64,000 nt of DNA from Photorhabdus akhurstii. Its GTDB lineage: Bacteria; Pseudomonadota; Gammaproteobacteria; Enterobacterales; Enterobacteriaceae. The notes under the pieces are model-generated. The model worked only from the letters and a program-made list of their open reading frames with translations. It was not told the DNA's origin and searched no databases. Of this stretch, positions 63,059 to 64,000 are shown piece by piece (within the stretch, counting starts at the first letter, position 1; every line of letters starts with the position of its first letter). Made by a program: the position numbers and the translations under genes. The stretch is from the NCBI RefSeq assembly GCF_018448925.1, contig NZ_RCWE01000006.1:124001-188000 (forward strand), given 5' to 3'.

Positions 63059-64000
63059 TTATTTCATATCGAGATCATCAATTTTTAATTCCAGAGTCAG
63101 TGCTGTTGTAAAACCACCACCAGATCCATTCACCGTGTGAGTGACTGTCGTTAATGTCCATTCGGCAGCATCTATTTCTGGTTTAAAACCGGTAACCTTG
63201 ATTGGTATTTCAGGGTAGAGATCTGCACGCCCCTGAGCCAATTGAATCGAAAACGTCGCTGCTCCACGTTGCATTTTTTCCCAGGCAACCTTGGCTGCAC
63301 GTTTAGCACTAGCCTCATCAGCATAAGTACGAGAAAGCTCTAATACGTTATCTTTGCTACCGATCAAATAAAATTTTAATTTATCAGCATTTTCCTGATT
63401 TTTTCGTTCAACGGTTAAGGTATGTTTTTTCTCCGGTTTACGGACATCCAACCAGTTTGCTACCACGCCGGTATAAGCCTCACGATCAGACAGAGTAAAA
63501 TTGTGGTTGTCACCTGACCGACGTGTAATCACTAATGCAGGGATAACCGCACCACTGGCTGTTTTATTCTGTCCTTGCCGGATAAATATCAACTTACCAT
63601 TTTTTACGGAAGCAATCGCCCCTTCCTGCCTTGCCAAGCGGGTAAGAAAACTACCATCTGACTCATTCGTCTGATCAATATGGTTAATAAATATCTTCGC
63701 AATATCCTGATGTAAATCAGCAGTAAGATTATTTCTAGCAGCGATAATATGGACAATATCACCTATCGTTTTCTTATGATAAGACTCTTCACGTCTCATA
63801 TTGAGAGATTCACGGAAATCAGCACTACGGGCACGAATTGTTAATTTATCCGGTACTCCACTGTGGCCAATTTCATCCACAGTAAAACGTCCTTTACTAA
63901 TCAGTGGTTGATCACGCCATCCCAACGCCAATGAAATCACATTACCTCTAGAAGGTAGCACCAAACTTCCATCTGCATCATCCAGTTCAATATCAAGCTG
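63059..64000 (-). CDS. P2-like late control / tail protein gpD, 5' end outside window
   Basis: Residues to the left end of the window match gpD of P2-type phages: RGNVISLALGWRDQPLISKG, KLTIRARSADFRESLNMRREES, QTNESDGSFLTRLARQEGA, TLTVERKNQEN, RGAATFSIQLAQGRADLYPE. The frame is open across the window edge, so the N-terminus is missing. gpD is a baseplate and tail-tip protein of contractile tails. It precedes ogr. It is either part of a P2-like prophage or of a tail-like bacteriocin. Confidence 0.9.
   Translation of the reverse strand, partial: QLDIELDDADGSLVLPSRGNVISLALGWRDQPLISKGRFTVDEIGHSGVPDKLTIRARSADFRESLNMRREESYHKKTIGDIVHIIAARNNLTADLHQDIAKIFINHIDQTNESDGSFLTRLARQEGAIASVKNGKLIFIRQGQNKTASGAVIPALVITRRSGDNHNFTLSDREAYTGVVANWLDVRKPEKKHTLTVERKNQENADKLKFYLIGSKDNVLELSRTYADEASAKRAAKVAWEKMQRGAATFSIQLAQGRADLYPEIPIKVTGFKPEIDAAEWTLTTVTHTVNGSGGGFTTALTLELKIDDLDMK

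Overview
The window looks like a Photorhabdus-type chromosome (Gammaproteobacteria, Morganellaceae). Housekeeping proteins are close to, but distinct from, their E. coli counterparts. Intergenic DNA is AT-rich, and there is a full-length 126-bp ERIC element. The order mnmE-yidC-yidD-rnpA-rpmH / dnaA-dnaN-recF-gyrB is the classical enterobacterial block. Five O-methyltransferase genes near this block also fit Photorhabdus. The species assignment rests on recall and was not checked by a search.

Layout. 1-4354: four glycosyltransferases on the minus strand, probably LPS core or surface glycan genes. 4569-10974: core block rpmG-rpmB, radC, coaBC-dut-slmA, pyrE-rph (with a pyrE attenuator) and yicC. 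11149-16590: accessory island with a shattered tyrosine integrase, an IS30-family element carrying a nonsense codon, a SEFIR/TIR-like gene, and a Fic gene whose upstream DNA carries an array of TCGACACGT-type motifs. 16595-22489: two MFS exporters, a SufR-like regulator, a PfkB kinase and a GNAT-like protein. 22579-40235: selenium and formate region with fdhD, fdoGHI (UGA-encoded selenocysteine 196 plus a SECIS hairpin), fdhE, selA and selB. Five tandem O-methyltransferase genes on the opposite strand interrupt it between fdoI and fdhE. 40356-42005: LtaS-like membrane sulfatase-fold enzyme. 42609-44088: a small cluster resembling a membrane toxin/immunity pair plus a HipB-like fragment. 44432-48647: a three-gene operon (small HTH-like protein, TrlF-like PHP/ATPase, Schlafen AlbA-2/HATPase protein) that looks like a defence system. 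48889-59457: replication and translation core block. 59598-61295: broken hcp gene followed by three tandem paralogous small membrane proteins (one broken), resembling an orphan T6SS immunity array. 61450-62559: asd. 62761-64000: edge of a P2-like prophage or tail locus (ogr, gpD).

How the parts work together. SelA and SelB supply and decode the selenocysteine of FdoG. FdhD and FdhE mature the FdoGHI complex, so this stretch is nearly self-contained for aerobic formate oxidation. The methyltransferase array has no functional link to it and seems to have been inserted and expanded there. Each array copy has its own hairpin terminator and an upstream conserved CRP-like block, so copies look independently expressed. 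The strongest candidates for little-described biology are the TrlF/Schlafen operon, the SEFIR gene next to integrase remains, the Fic operator array, and the two toxin/immunity-like clusters.
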